From the NCBI GenBank assembly GCA_025449115.1, contig JAHLKC010000049.1, positions 62,001 to 126,000 of the forward strand: a stretch of 64,000 bases of DNA, given 5' to 3'. The translations under genes and the position numbers were made by a program. Below, in pieces: positions 36,926 to 49,307 of the stretch. Source of the stretch: Chytridium lagenaria (Eukaryota > Chytridiomycota > Chytridiomycetes > Chytridiales > Chytridiaceae). Position 1 is the stretch's first letter. Each line of letters starts with the position of its first letter. Under the pieces are notes generated by a model that made no database searches, was not told the DNA's origin, and saw only the letters and a list, made by a program, of their open reading frames with translations.

Positions 36926-39357
36926 ATGTTCTACTCGGACGCGCTCCTGTCTCGCAACGAGACGTCATCCATGGCTGTTGTATGGATCAGCTCTACACTC
37001 GGTGGATCACGTTCATCCATAAAGAAGCTGTCAAAGAAGGTATGTCTTGTAGTTTATGAATGACACGTCATACTAACAGCATCAGCAACTCAATGGAGTC
37101 AACGTCTCAAAGGCATGGTACGGCATTTTACTCATCCTTTCATTGCATTCCACCGCCTCCTTTCTCTGATCATACCTCTACTTCTTCCTCACATGCCGAC
37201 TCTATTGTCTTGGTAGTCGCTACATTGTGTCTCCTCCTGAGCCCATGGCTCTTCGCCTCAGCTCCAACCTCATGGTTGGTGTATCGCGAGTTCTAGGGAA
37301 TCAATACAGGTATGATTAAATCGCGATGAAAAGGCCTAATGCATGCATGCGTTCTCGTTTCGTCTGATGTTTGTTTATAGTTTTCTGTATACGGATGCAA
37401 ACCAAGTGTTTTTGCGGCTCAAGAAGGCTTTCAGCGAGCTCCCTCAACAAGGCGGCTCTGTTCTGATGGATTCATTCGAGGCACCGTGAGCTCGAAGAAA
37501 AGCTGACACGTGTACTTGGATGCTGACTTACTTTTTTGTACATAGGTACAATGCCATCACCCTTACCGCAGATGATGAAATTGAAGTGCCTTTTGAAGAA
37601 GATCTTAACACGTTCTTGCAAGGCAGTTCTAAAGTAATTATTGGATTTGGACTTAAGCTAACTGGATTATAGGTTGCAGCCTTGGGGTGGGTAGTTCAGA
37701 ACAGCGGTCAAAGCGGTCAAGCCTCCCGAATCTCCTCGGACAGTTTGAGTAAATATCATCCAAGACTTCCACTTAAATCATTTCTGAAGACGAAAACAGC
37801 GTAGAAAGCTTCGTAGCCTACAATTCGTCAAGAGCATCCTCGGCCTCCAAGTCCATAGGAGCCCCAGTCAACAACAATAACAGCATTGCGAGAACAAAGT
37901 CCATTTCCCTAAATTCGGAGTTTCCGAGACAGCTTTTGCAGTACATGAAATCAGCTTCTTTCAACAATTGATCATTTTAGAAAGGAAAAAACCTCACGGG
38001 ATATTGAGTTTGACCATCTCGTGGATGACAACCTTGAGATGAATGACGAGAACGGTATGATGCTAGATTTCGGAGGGGACATGCAACCTTTTTTCGAGGT
38101 TCCGAACGATCCTATTGCCAACTTGGTGGAAGAAGACCATGGAAAAGGTAAGAAGCATTTCAAATCACGTTTAATAAGTGGCTGTAAACTAGTTCCGGCA
38201 ACTCCGAACGTTCCAAAAAAGAAGGCAGCAGGACAGAAACGTAGACGGGTCCATTTTGGCGACAATGACGTATTTTCGACACCGCGATACGTAATGACTT
38301 ACAAGTTTAGACCCACCTTTCAAACGTCGACATGATTAGCTTGTCGCGGAATGCTTCAGAATCTCTCACCATTCACGAGCTGAATGTGGCAAAAAAGGTA
38401 ACAAATAAATTTGTATTTCATATTCACGTGCCAACAGCAACAAATTCAGCTTCTTAAAGCATTTGCTATGGAAACTCTGACCGCTCCATTGCTAATTGAA
38501 GGCCTTATACGTACCAAGGATATACATAATTTGATCGGTGATAACGGTGAACCTCTTCAGAAAAAGTCGCGTTATTCTGATTTCGGTAAGTAACGATGGC
38601 CAAATGTCCATCTCATTTGTGTTTAGGATACGAGGACCAGGTTTTTCTCACAAAAAGTCGAAAGCATTAATTTTACGTTCCAGGGGAACGACCTTACGCT
38701 TGAGCAACTCCGTGGTGGAAGCCGTCGCGGAGATGTCTCCAGCTCACAGATATCAGGAAACTCGCGTCGAAGCCACATAAACAACTTGAATATGAGTTTC
38801 CGTAAACAATGGTTTTTTGGAAGCTTCAATTAACCCTGGCTTAGAACAACCTTTGGGAGCTCCTTCAAGGCTTAGCGAAAGCTCTGGCGATTTCTATAAC
38901 CCGCTGTTCAACTTTGATCAAGATAGTTTCAGCTTTGACGATCCTTCTGAACCAAGTTGAGAATAACATTCGCGCTGCGTGAGTTTTTAACGTTATTTTG
39001 TTTCCTCGTTGTTTAGTCATGCTGCAGAACAGTATGGATGCTATTGAAGAAAGTCAGAGCGTCAGAATAGATCTTCACAGGTAAGATACCCATATATTAG
39101 AGATCTAACGAGCTTTCAGTCTCTTGAAGGAGCATTTTGTTGCTAAGGAAGCTTCGTCAGGTATAGCACTTTTTACCCTTGCTAACTTCTGACACGCCGT
39201 TATTATGGAAGGCGTTTTGGATGATATCATTCCCATGAAAAGCCCAATCCCAGTTCTTGCAGCGGCGTTCTATCAGCTCTTGGTTTTGACTACAACCGGC
39301 AAAGTTGTCGTTTCCCAGAAAAGACCTTACGCGAAGATTCATGTTCATCTTGTTTGA
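36926..39357 (+). CDS. REC8: Cohesin kleisin of the Rad21/Rec8 family, Rec8-like
   Basis: The start is MFYSDALLSRNETSSMAVVW, the Rad21/Rec8 N-terminal domain. It continues ISSTLGGSRSSIKKLSKK, closer to Rec8 than to Rad21 in this stretch. Later exons give IVSPPEPMALRLSSNLMVGV and NQYS then YTDANQVFLRLKKAFSEL. The middle is acidic and Ser-rich, with KKKAAGQKRRRVHFGDND. The final exon holds the winged-helix C-terminus (SPIPVLAAAFYQLLVLTTTG, VVVSQKRPYAKI) that binds the Smc1 head. About ten exons. Rec8 holds sister chromatids together in meiosis. The middle exons are uncertain because of possible indels. Confidence 0.82.
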
Positions 39358-39578
39358 TTGTGGCTTGAGGCATGCGCCTCGAAGCGTCTTTGCCATTTTC
39401 GTCGTTTCCGCGACCTTTCTTTCTTTCTTTCTTTCTTTTTTCTCTCTCCAGTTTCGGATGAAGTTGATTATCTTTAAGTAGTACTGACGTTAACGGATTG
39501 AAGTGAGCTCAAAAAAACATAAATATAAGTACCGGTAAATAAGAATCCTTTATTTTAAATGGCGAGCATTATCGATCC

Positions 39579-40457
39579 TTACGCAAAAAAAGGGATCACG
39601 GGCATATCAACCGGTGTGTAAGAAAATATTTTACGGCCGGTACTTTTCGTATGTGGGCCTTCAATTCTCCTCTTTTCCTCAAGCTTAATGATGTAGTTGT
39701 AATCTTCTTCTGTTACCCGCTGAACAGATAATCGTCCTTCGCAGAAACATCAGATAACAAAAAAAAAACAAACTAAGAAACTACTAACCTCTTTTAATCA
39801 AAGACATTTCTTTCAGTTCTTCCTGCTGCTGCAACAGCTTTAATGGCAAAAACCTCTGAAACTTTCTAACGAATTCAACATCCACCTAGAACGCCCAAAT
39901 CATCAATAATAGAACGGCACTTGCTTAATCCTCACCATGAACCATCTTGGTTTTGCTTTATCGGATTTCTCATCAAAATACGGATGCTTCTCGTCAAATG
40001 CCGTATAATCCTCATACGCCTCCTTCACAACCCTACACACCCCCGCAATTCCTGGTACTTTGCAGTTGAATGATAGAATAATGCTATATCCCCTTCCTTC
40101 ATTGACTTCATGATATTCTTCCGCCTCATGATTTCGAACGCCCGTCCCAGGATGACGTTCCCTTTTCTTGCAGGTCGTCGATGGAAAACTTGACGTCGAT
40201 GCCCTTGACAATCCGGGTTTCGGGTTCCTGCCTTCATGAGAAAGTATTGGGTACCGGACGGGTTGGTATCTGGAATTGGTTTGGTTTGTTGGCTTTAGAG
40301 GAAGAATCATTTTTTGAGACGACATCTGGTTCTCTATTGGCTTTCTTCGCCGGTGCCTTCCGCGGCTTCTTCGCAGCCTTCACAGACTTTGCCTCCTCAG
40401 TAACAACCTCTTCTACGGGCCTCTTTGCAGTCTTGATGATCTTCGCACCTCGGACAT
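39579..40457 (-). CDS. EVE-domain protein, THYN1 family
   Basis: The N-terminal tail is rich in Lys/Ala (KPRKAPAKKANREPD). The EVE domain follows: FLMKA, DVKFSIDDLQEKGTSSWDG, then MKSMKEGDIALFYHS, CKVPGIAGVCRVVKEAYEDY and KPRWFMV. The end has RLSVQRVTEEDYNYI. EVE domains bind modified bases in nucleic acids; THYN1 is nuclear in animals, and its role in fungi is unclear. At least four one-base frame changes occur between about 40090 and 40250, although each frame retains family residues. That fits assembly error better than decay. The start near 40457 (MSEV or a frame variant) is uncertain. Confidence 0.8.
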
Positions 40458-40558
40458 GGTATTAAAAGCGGAGATTTATTTATGTACAAAGTTTATCGAA
40501 TATCAACAACGCGCAGATCAACTAATCTACTCCGTTAGCATACTCTAGAAAAGATGCC

Positions 40559-41339
40559 TTACCCTTTTAGATGACTCGCAAACAGAATCATCTCATCACC
40601 AAGTCGCGGAATCTGCTCTTGCTTTGATAACAGAGATGACACTTCCAGAATCCAATTGTCGCTGTTCTTATCAAGAGGTATCATGGAGGATACCTCAACA
40701 ATTCAGCATTCTACAAATATCAGACTACGCGGAAAGGTAGCAGATCAAACCTTGTACAAACGATAAAGTTGAATAGTAATATTTCCATAGGTGAATGTAA
40801 AACCTTTCCTAACGAGATCGAAGGATGGGCTTTCGCAGTGTCATAATAATGCATATTGACGGCTATGTGACTTACGTGTATTTGAGCATGGTCATGTAAC
40901 TAAAGATATCTCCCTTCACGCTACTTTCATGCACAACCCTCGTCATCACCTTTGTATTAGGTTTCGGTGGATCATACGGTCCGCAAACACCATCCGCCTT
41001 AGATATCAAGTTAAAAACCCCCACATCTACGAAAGTGCCCACCAATTCCTCTTATTCAACTTTAAAAACTCCCTGTCCTTGTACACCTCAGCTCTAAGCC
41101 GCAGCAACACATCAGCTTGTCCATACCCCGCTTTAACTGTTTAAACTCCATATTATTTTTTGTTGTAAAAAAACAGCCGCCGCACCATCTGGGGCAAACA
41201 CAATCTCATGCTCAAAGAGGTTCGTCTTCCCTCGAACGAGAGGAATCCGCATAACCCAACGATGCGTTCAAGCAGCTTGGGAACATTCGAGTTCGTCACA
41301 AGTCCATTCAACGAGCATTCAATACTCATGAGAGAAATT
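40559..41339 (-). CDS. MED18: Mediator complex subunit 18
   Basis: The start MSIECSLNGLVTNSNVPKLL leads to ERIVGLCG, then LFEHEIVFAPDG, LLRLRAEVYKD, KVMTRVVHESSVKG, FDLVRKGFTFTYGNITIQLY and the end ILEVSSLLSKQEQIPRLGDE plus MILFASHLKG. The order of these blocks follows MED18: first beta layer, linker, second layer, and the last strand-helix ending LKxL. MED18 belongs to the Mediator head module in the nucleus. Identification is from remembered family pattern, so moderate. Frame changes near 41230 and 41090 are likely errors. Confidence 0.65.
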
Positions 41340-41459
41340 GACAAACTCAATCAACGTTTAACCCTGTTGAAAAAAAGGTAAAAAAGTGAGAATGTCAAAA
41401 GGTCGAAAAGGGGTAGAGTCGCGTGTAAATAAACGACATGAAGGTATGAGACAAAGAAA

Positions 41460-42603
41460 TACCAAGAGTTCTTCTTCCTGGCCTTGGGCTGGCCCGTCTT
41501 CTTTCTCTCCACTTGGCGTCGATCAATCTTGGTTAGTCCCACTGTACAGAAAAAAGAAAATGTCACTACGATTCGTATATTCTCGATATTGGTACGCGAA
41601 GGTCCTTACATGTAGCCAATCGATCCTCCAAAATGGGGTTATGCACCACAATCCCTCTCGCCACAGAAACGGCCACAGCATCTGCCTGCCCTATAAGTTT
41701 TTTTAATATGTTACAAAAAGTGTCGTTGAAAACCAACCTGACAGCCCTCCTCCACTGACCGTACACCAAACATTATACAACCCCAAGGTCTGAGTGACCT
41801 CAAACGGCGAAATCACCTTCTGGCAGTCCACAAGCTGAGGAAAGTAATCCGCAAGCTTCACACCGTTTACAAAAATCTGTCCATCTCCCTCTACCATCCA
41901 GCATTGAGACACAGCAGTTTTTCTTGAACCTCTTGTGTAGGAACGCCCAAATTCATCAAGCTCTGCTACTGCCTGACGTCCAGCAATCAACGCCTCTCCG
42001 GGTTTAACAAATTCACTGAGAAGTTCAGCGACTTCAGTGTCCTTCGCTGTAGACGATCAATAAGTATTTAATACGTGTTTGATCAAAAAAACAAGGAAGA
42101 ATTGGCTGACAAAAAGAGCATGCGTCTACCTTGGACAGTAAACAGCACATTAAGCTTATGCACAAAATCCTCATACATGCGGTCTGTCACCTTAAATTGC
42201 TTCATCTCCTTCATTTCGTCAGACGTCAACCACTTTGGAAGCGTCTTAATGCTCTTGTAAAGCTCAAAATCCTGAAAGGCAGACCGTGCTTTCGAATCAG
42301 GTCGTTGACTTGCATCAGGGAGCGAAAGTATTTGGGGTTGCCGGTGAAATAGGCAATGTCTTTAGGGCGGGAAGGTAGAGAACCAATGTTTTCGTTAAAA
42401 AGTCGGGGGGGTAGGGTACGGGGTTGTTGCTGCTGTTGCTGGGGGCGAACCGTTCGAGGGGATTCGCTGCTCCATCTGACTTGACAACTAGTGAATGAGG
42501 AAACTATCAAGCCGGATGAAAGGGATGCTGAGGGTGAATTATGTGCATGGACAAGGCCTAATGCCCTTTGGTTAATTAGTCTGGACCTCATGGGTGCGGC
42601 CAT
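41460..42603 (-). CDS. Mitochondrial small-subunit ribosomal protein uS9m
   Basis: The start MAAPMRSRLINQRALG is a presequence followed by a Gln tract (PQQQQQQP). An N-terminal fungal extension reads IAYFTGNPKYFRSLMQVNDL. The S9 core is GRSYTRGSRKTAVSQCW, GQIFVNGVKLADYFP, GGGLSG then QADAVAVSVARGIVVHNP and the basic end RRQVERKKTGQPKARKK. The exact stop is uncertain because a likely indel keeps the frame open past 41465. The start codon lies only 61 bp from the start of the divergent Rna14 gene. Confidence 0.88.
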
Positions 42604-42663
42604 CAATGACGTTGTGAAAGAAAAAGCGAAATTAGAAGTATTGAAAAAAACTTGTTTGAAAGA

Positions 42664-45600
42664 ATGGACGTTGACTCTACGCCGAATCCTTCAGCATCAG
42701 ATGTTGCAGCCATGGTCGAAGGAGGAGACGATGCTGCCGTGGGGATTACAGCGGCAGAGTTTATCGAAGAGCCATTACCTAAAGCCGTGCCGCCAAAGTC
42801 GGATAAATTGGACAGACTGCGAGCCGCAGCATCCAAGAACCCTTGGTCCTTAGACGCATGGCAGTCCTTTTTAAACGAAGCGACGCAGAAGTCCGACGCA
42901 TCCATCGGTCGAGAAGCCTACGACCTCTTTCTTAAGCAATTCCCAACCTCGGTAATACCCATTTCCATGTTCCATTCTCATCTTTCAATAGTTCCGTCAT
43001 TGGATCCAATACATTGAATTTGAGCAACGTCATCGCGCCTTTGACCGCGTCGAGGCCCTTTTCCGAACATGCCTCCCAATGGTCGTTTCTGTAGAGCTTT
43101 GGAGATTCTACCTCACCTATATTCGTCGCACCCATGCCACTACTTCCACATCAACACCTGAAGAGAAAACTGAAAGCCGGCGCGTAATCTCCGAGGCTTT
43201 CGAGTTTGTATTGGGAAACATCGGGCAAGATAAAGACTCTGGTGGAATATGGTTGGATTACCTCCAATTTATCAAAACCGGTGAGGTAAGCGTGTCTTAA
43301 CCTATTTTTTACTTTGCTGTTTTCGACATGTTTCTTTCTTATATTCATATAATAACAACCTTGGTTAGGCCGCAAACACCTATGAAGAACAACAGCGTAT
43401 GGACCACCTCCGCAAAATATACCACAAAGCCCTTGCAATCCCATTATCAAACGTAGAAGCCATATGGAAAGATTATGACGCATTTGAGAATGGTCTCAAT
43501 AAAATCACAGTCAGTCGCAATATTTCCTTTTCTCTGCCTTAACGTTCTAATCAAAGGCCAAAAAACTATTATCCGAAAAATCCGCGATTTATATGACGGC
43601 CCGGACGGCGTACAGGGAACTGAAGAATCGGATGGCAAGTATCGATGGAATGTTGAAGAGTTGGCTTGCGACGCCACCGACGTGGACTCAGAAGGAGTTG
43701 AATTGGTTAGTTGTATGAGGTTTATGATGCTAAGCGTGTTAGCTTGATGCATGGAAAGGCTGTATAATGTGGGAACAGTCGAATCCTCTACGGCTCGAAG
43801 ATACAAATTTATTAAAAGCAAGAGTAATGTATTCTTTCAAGTCAGCGCTGCTTATGTTGAGATTCTTTCCGGAAATGGTGAGTCAACAGTGCGTGCAACC
43901 ATTTCTAATTGTCAAGGTACGATGTATCGGAGTACTTAATATCAATTGGAAAGACGGAAGATGCGGCTACTATATTGAAGCAAGCAATAGAAATTATGCC
44001 AAAAAGGTCCATATTTTCCAAACTGCACCAATTAATCGTGAAACTATCTGACTTTTTGGCCTTTTTTTAATCAGTCCGCTTCTCACGTTTGCCCTGTGTG
44101 AAATCGAAGAAACGTTGAAACGCGACAGCGAGTCAATTTCTGCCGTTTACGAAAAACTAATTAAGCACCTGGAAGACGAGGTTGACACTGCAAGTCAGCG
44201 ATACGACCAAGAACGGAAAGATCTCCTTGATTCATTGAATAAGGTGGAGCCTGATGACAATGAGGCGGATTGGGATGGAGAGAGGCGAGAGGGAACGTGA
44301 GAAATTAAAGGAACACGAGAAGGAGGTGGAGGTGAAGGTGGAAGTGAGAAGGAAGGAGGAAATTGAGAAGTTGAAGTCAGCCGTTACAATTAGTTGGATT
44401 GTTTATATGAGATTTGCGAGAAGGTCGCAGGTAGGTTTCCAATCATCATTTATTAAGGTTTAAATATTTTTGCGTAGAATATTCGGTCTGCCAGAGAAGT
44501 TTTTAAAAAGGCGCGAAAGTCGCCGGTTTGTAAATATCAACTTTATGTGGCGTCAGGTACTTTTTTAACATATTCAACTTCACATAATTTCGAGCAAACA
44601 AATCCTAATTTTCGTCAGCACTGATGGAGTACTATTGTAGTAAAGACGTAAACGTTGCTACAAAAGTGTTTGAGGCTGGAATGAAAGCTTTTACGGACGA
44701 AGAATCGCTATCTTCACTTATTCTCAAGTACCTAGAATTTCTCATCTCGATTGACGACCAGAATAGTTGGGTGTGAAAACATGATAGTATCTAAATTAGT
44801 TAGACGCGCGAGCTCTTTTCGAGCGAGCGTTGAATTCATTGAAGCCGGAACATTGCAGGCAGATTTGGTCAAGGTTTTTGAGTCATGAGATACATTTTGG
44901 GGATTTGGGAACGGTACTTAAGACTGAAAAGAGGATGTCAGACTTCTATTCCGAAGGTGCGTGACGGGCAAGTTTATTTATTTAAGGATCTCATCGTCCA
45001 TTTATCATTGGGTATTATAGAGGAGAGGGCAGAACATAGGCTTGGAAGTCTATCAGAACGATGGTCGTTTTTGGACCTTTCCTACGTTGGCGATTACGAG
45101 CTTGGGCTTTTCAGTACGAAGATCACTTTTCCTTTTAAAATTAATGTTTTTCTTACAGCGCATTCATCCTCTCATGATAAAGCACCGGCAAGATCAACAA
45201 AATCAATCACTAAGCTTAAAACCAATGCTATAGAAACTGCTGTTTCTGACAAATATCCTCGTCCTGATTTCTCTAAATGGAACATCTACAAACCAGAACC
45301 TCCCCAAAACCCACCTCAAAGGCCTGGATCTTCCACTCAAGATTCTGGACCAGCTCCAAGCTCATCAAATGCACCTAACGCTGCACCCTCGCAACCAGTT
45401 TCGATGATCCCTGATGCTATTGTGCGTTTCTTGGACCTGCTGCCGCTGCCTGCTGCTTACAATGGTAATTGAAGCTTTATACATTTGACCGGATTCTCAT
45501 TATATTCGTGTGATTTTTAGGCCCTCTGATACCCATCGCCGACGTATTAGATCTTTTGAAACATGTTCCTATTCCTATGCCTGCAACCCCCCCTACTCTA

Positions 45601-45945
45601 GTACCGTTAACGATAACCGGGCCTCCACCTCATTTGATGAACGATGGGCCGCCATCAAGAGGATTTGATAGTGGACCATCTGGAAGACAGATGGATGGAA
45701 GGCAAATGGATGGAAGACATATGGATATGCCGTCAAAAGGTTACCCGCCCTCAGATCGAGGAGGAAGGTTCCCCCCAAGGGTATGTTCTCCTTGCACTCA
45801 CAAAGTATGAACTGATAATTTTATTTCTCAGGGTCGCGGAAGAGGGCCTCTACCTGGATATAAGCGGAAAGGAGGTCATGGGAGTGATGATGATGATTAT
45901 AGACGGTATCCTGATTCAGGGTCAAAGTTTAGAAGGAGGGATTGA
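42664..45945 (+). CDS. RNA14: mRNA 3'-end processing factor Rna14/CstF77
   Basis: The start is MDVDSTPNPSASDVAAM. A long row of HAT (half-TPR) repeats follows: NPWSLDAWQSFLNEA, FRHWIQYIEFEQRHRAFDRV, VELWRFYLTYIRR, GIWLDYLQFIKTGE, IWKDYDAFENGLNK, MYSFKSALLMLRFFPEMW, FKKARKSPVCKYQLYVAS, RALFERALNSL, IWSRFLSHEIHFGDL. This is the Suf/CstF77 pattern. The tail is Pro-rich with MDGRQMDGRHMD repeats and ends GRGRGPLPGYKRKGGHG then RRYPDSG. Rna14 scaffolds cleavage factor IA for polyadenylation in the nucleus. About eleven exons; some internal exons near 45.0-45.2 kb are uncertain. Confidence 0.88.
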
Positions 45946-46294
45946 TGGAATGTCAGATGTGACAAGTAAATAAATAAATAAATAAATAAAGAAAGAAAGA
46001 AACGACATGACGGAGGTCAATCTTCATAGCTATATCCAACGATCATTTATAGCAGAATACTTTGAAGTATGCTCAAGCATGGGAGTTGCAGGAAGCTTAC
46101 TTCTAACTAAACATTTCCTTTTTGGGCTCTATTCATAGGATGCGGTTGCAAAGATACTTGAAGAAAACCAGAGAAGCAGATAAAGTATCTGCATGACTAG
46201 TTAGTTTATCGCAAATTGACTTCACGTCCCTTCCGTTCTCTCACTAACTTAATACGGCAGCTTTGAAACAGTCCGTCAAGGAAAGCACATCATC

Positions 46295-47086
46295 ATGCGG
46301 GAATTCTCATTTATAAAATCCACTCCATGGAACAGAATATCATTTGTATCGAGATACTCTGAGGCACTCAACGCATCCCCAGGTATACCTAGAGGTAATT
46401 TACGCACACTGCTTACTCAATCAAAAGATGAGGCAATGACAGCATGGGATTATCACCTCATGATGGAACTCTTATCCATCGATGTCCCCTCCACAGTCTG
46501 TGAACGCATCACCGAAATTGCCGCCTCAAACGCTGGACTAGCCGAGCCAACCATTATAAAATCCTCCAAAACCGAGGCCTTTGATACTCCTGTAACCGTA
46601 CGAGAATTCGTGAACGTATTTTCAGTGTATCTTTATTACATTGGTAAAAGCGCACAAAAAAGACAGGATAATTTACTCTGGCAGACTTTTTCGATGCACT
46701 TGAAAAAACAGTGAGGGAGGCGTTTTCGCTTGTGCATAGGAATAGATTGATAGAGGGGTCGGAACAGCCTGTGGATACACCTTACACGAAGCAGGATTTG
46801 CAAGGCATTTTGGAGGCTTTGGTGTTGGGCTTGAGTACCCAGAGTTGGATAAGCAAAGGTCATTTCCACAGTAATATTTAAATTACTTACATAGAGATGA
46901 TTTAGGTTGCCCTGGCCTTCGCCCCTTGCTGTGAGAGAAGCTATCGCGAGAGCAATGGAAGGGAGAAAATTAGAGGGACCTCATACAAATGCACCAATGT
47001 CTACGGTTTACTTTACAGTGAGCAAAATGTTGTTTGACGGTGGGTTGAAAGTTGAGTATCCATGGCACGGAAATTTGGATAAGTAG
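46295..47086 (+). CDS. Hypothetical protein
   Basis: Open frame MREFSFIKSTPWNRISF... of about 140 residues, then a one-base shift near 46685 to ADFFDALEKTVREAFSL, then GILEALVLGLSTQSWISK. An intron (acceptor near 46904) leads to LAVREAIARAMEGRKLEG and the end KVEYPWHGNLDK with stop at 47086. Mostly helical by composition, no membrane span or signal peptide. The family is not recognised. Short exons may exist upstream of 46295. Confidence 0.5.
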
Positions 47087-47390
47087 AGTAAATAAAGTAA
47101 AAAAGATAGAGTCGTTCAAATGATCACTGTACTGAAAGGAATCGATGGTTGAATGAGGAAAAAAAATGGCCTCTGCATACGGAAGTTTATAACTTGACAA
47201 TAATTCATCAGTTCTGCTTGCCTTCCGGTCGAGCTCGAGTTGCGCTCATAACTATCCAATGTCAGATTGACCGCCAACATTATTATATATTTATTGGTTG
47301 TCATCCGAAATTGGACGTGGCATGGCATCACAGACACACCGACATTTTTGATTTTTGGGTTCCAGAAAACCAAAACCTCAAACCCCAGCC

Positions 47391-48605
47391 ATGGAGCAAC
47401 TCATCATAGGCCTCATCACAACAGCGATCCTTCTCGCCCTTTCAACCATCGCCTTCCTCTCTCTCACCGCTCCAACCCCCCGCAAGCCCACCGACAATGA
47501 ACTCCACTACACCGACGTCCTCACCAAGGATCGGAAAAAATTCCCATCTCTTCGCCATGACCCCTCTGTAGCGTTATCCGTCGTGATCCCTGCTTACAAT
47601 GAATCGAAGCGATTACCCAAAATGATGGAAGAAGCATTTGGGTTTTTGGAGGAGAGACGGAAGAGGGATGTAAAGGAGACTTATGAGATTGTGGTGGTCG
47701 ATGATGGAGTAAGGATGATACGAGTGATGTTGCAAGGCGGTTGGCAAAAGAGAGGGGAATTGGTGAGGTTAGAGTATTGACTCTGGAGAAGAATAGGGGA
47801 AAAGGTGGAGCTGTCGCGCAGGTGAGCAAAATTAGTCCTTCTTCACCATTGGTTTGAAATGGTGCAATAGTTCAAACGCGCTTGCAATCTGTTTTGAAAA
47901 AAGACAAGCTACGTTCCTGGGCTTGCGGAACATAATCATATCTTCTCCATCTCCTTCATCATGCTTACAACTTCTTAAGTTACAAGCTTCCAACTTCGAC
48001 TTTTTTTGCTCATAATTTATTTGTTGGAATAGGGTGTTCTCGTGTCAAGAGGCGAACGCATCCTCTTTGTTGACGCTGATGGGTCAACAAAGTTCTCCGA
48101 TCTCGAAAAACTTGAAGCAGCTCTTCACAAAGTTTCAAAAGGCACAGGTTTAGGTGTTGCGGTCGGAAGTCGTGCTCACATGGTGAAATCTGAGGCAGTC
48201 GTAAAGGTACTATTTTCCCTTGCATATGTAATTGACATGTTTTAGCGTTCCGCCATCCGTAACTTCCTCATGCATAGTTTCCACACACTCCTCCTTATTC
48301 TCGGCATTTCCTCTATTAAAGACACGCAATGCGGGTTCAAGTTATTCACGCGTGGTGCCGCAGTAAAGATTTTTTCGAACGTAAATGTGGAGGGCTGGAT
48401 ATTTGATATCGAGGTGCTGTTGCTTGCGAGTTGGCAGAAAATACCCATCGTGGAAGTTGCGGTAACGTGGGAGGAGATGGAAGGTAGTAAGATGTCATTA
48501 TTGAGGGACTCTGTGAAGATGGCATTGGATTTGTTAGTAATCCGGGTAAACTATTTGGTGGGGGTTTGGAGGGTTAGGGAGGTTGGTGAGAAGAAAGTGT
48601 CGTGA
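47391..48605 (+). CDS. ALG5: Dolichyl-phosphate beta-glucosyltransferase Alg5
   Basis: Exons 47391-47821, 48033-48206, 48246-48605. An N-terminal membrane anchor ([19 protein letters not shown]) leads to a GT2 fold: [47 protein letters not shown] and the metal site [11 protein letters not shown]. Then [13 protein letters not shown] and [11 protein letters not shown], typical of Alg5 and the related Dpm1. The enzyme makes Glc-P-dolichol at the ER for N-glycan assembly. One base is missing near 47708 (DDG-SKDDTSD). Length and topology match Alg5 rather than Dpm1, because of the N-terminal anchor. Confidence 0.9.
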
Positions 48606-48803
48606 TGGAGATAATAAACATCTGACTGAGTCAAGTGGCTACTTATGCAACCTCTTAAATTGTAGATCTACTTTCTGTTCTATTTGATAATCCCCTGTTA
48701 AATGAGCTCGCGGCGTGTTCCACAATAATTCACTTCAGCCTGGTGTTTTAACAAATGTTTGCTCGCAGAGTTTGTCCCCAAATTTTCGTTTTGCTTGTCC
48801 ATC

Positions 48804-49175
48804 ATGAGTGACCTCGGGCACGTAAGCACTCTACATACATCATCCTCATTCGCCTCTACACCCGCTCTTCCTCTCATTACCTCCTACATGCGCTGAATTT
48901 GGTTTTCCTCTAAGCTTAACATCTACAAATCCGCTCGTCCCGCCCCATTCCCGGTCTACGCTCGAGCGTTTGGGATCGGCTTCCTCTTCGGAGCCGGTAT
49001 GGAACTCCTTCTCGTCAAATCTGGATACTGTATGAAGAAAATCCATTTCAAAAAACCTTTCTAAATTCATATAGATAACATCATGCGAAATTCCGATTTA
49101 CGACAGCATTATAAGGTGGTGGATGAAATGGAGGAATATGAGGCCTGGAAGAATTCATCTAAAAAACCTTCATGA
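48804..49175 (+). CDS. Small membrane protein, SMIM4/UQCC5-like
   Basis: Three exons: 48804-48821, 48915-49029, 49075-49175. The protein has about 77 residues: MSDLGH, LNIYKSARPAPFPVYARAFG, one hydrophobic helix FGIGFLFGAGMELLLV, then SGYYNIMRNSDLRQHYKVVD and a polar end. One helix with a G-x-x-ME motif followed by a short basic tail recalls the SMIM4/UQCC5 family, which assists respiratory complex III assembly. Similarity is weak. Splice sites and intact frames support a real gene. Confidence 0.6.
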
Positions 49176-49307
49176 AAAATCTCCTCATTCTCACTGTCGC
49201 CGCATCCCAATTCGCAATCACAATAGAAATAAATTTAAGTAATAGAAGGCTTTTCGTTTAATTAACGCTATGGGGAATCACAATCGTCACTTTTATTTAT
49301 GCAACGT

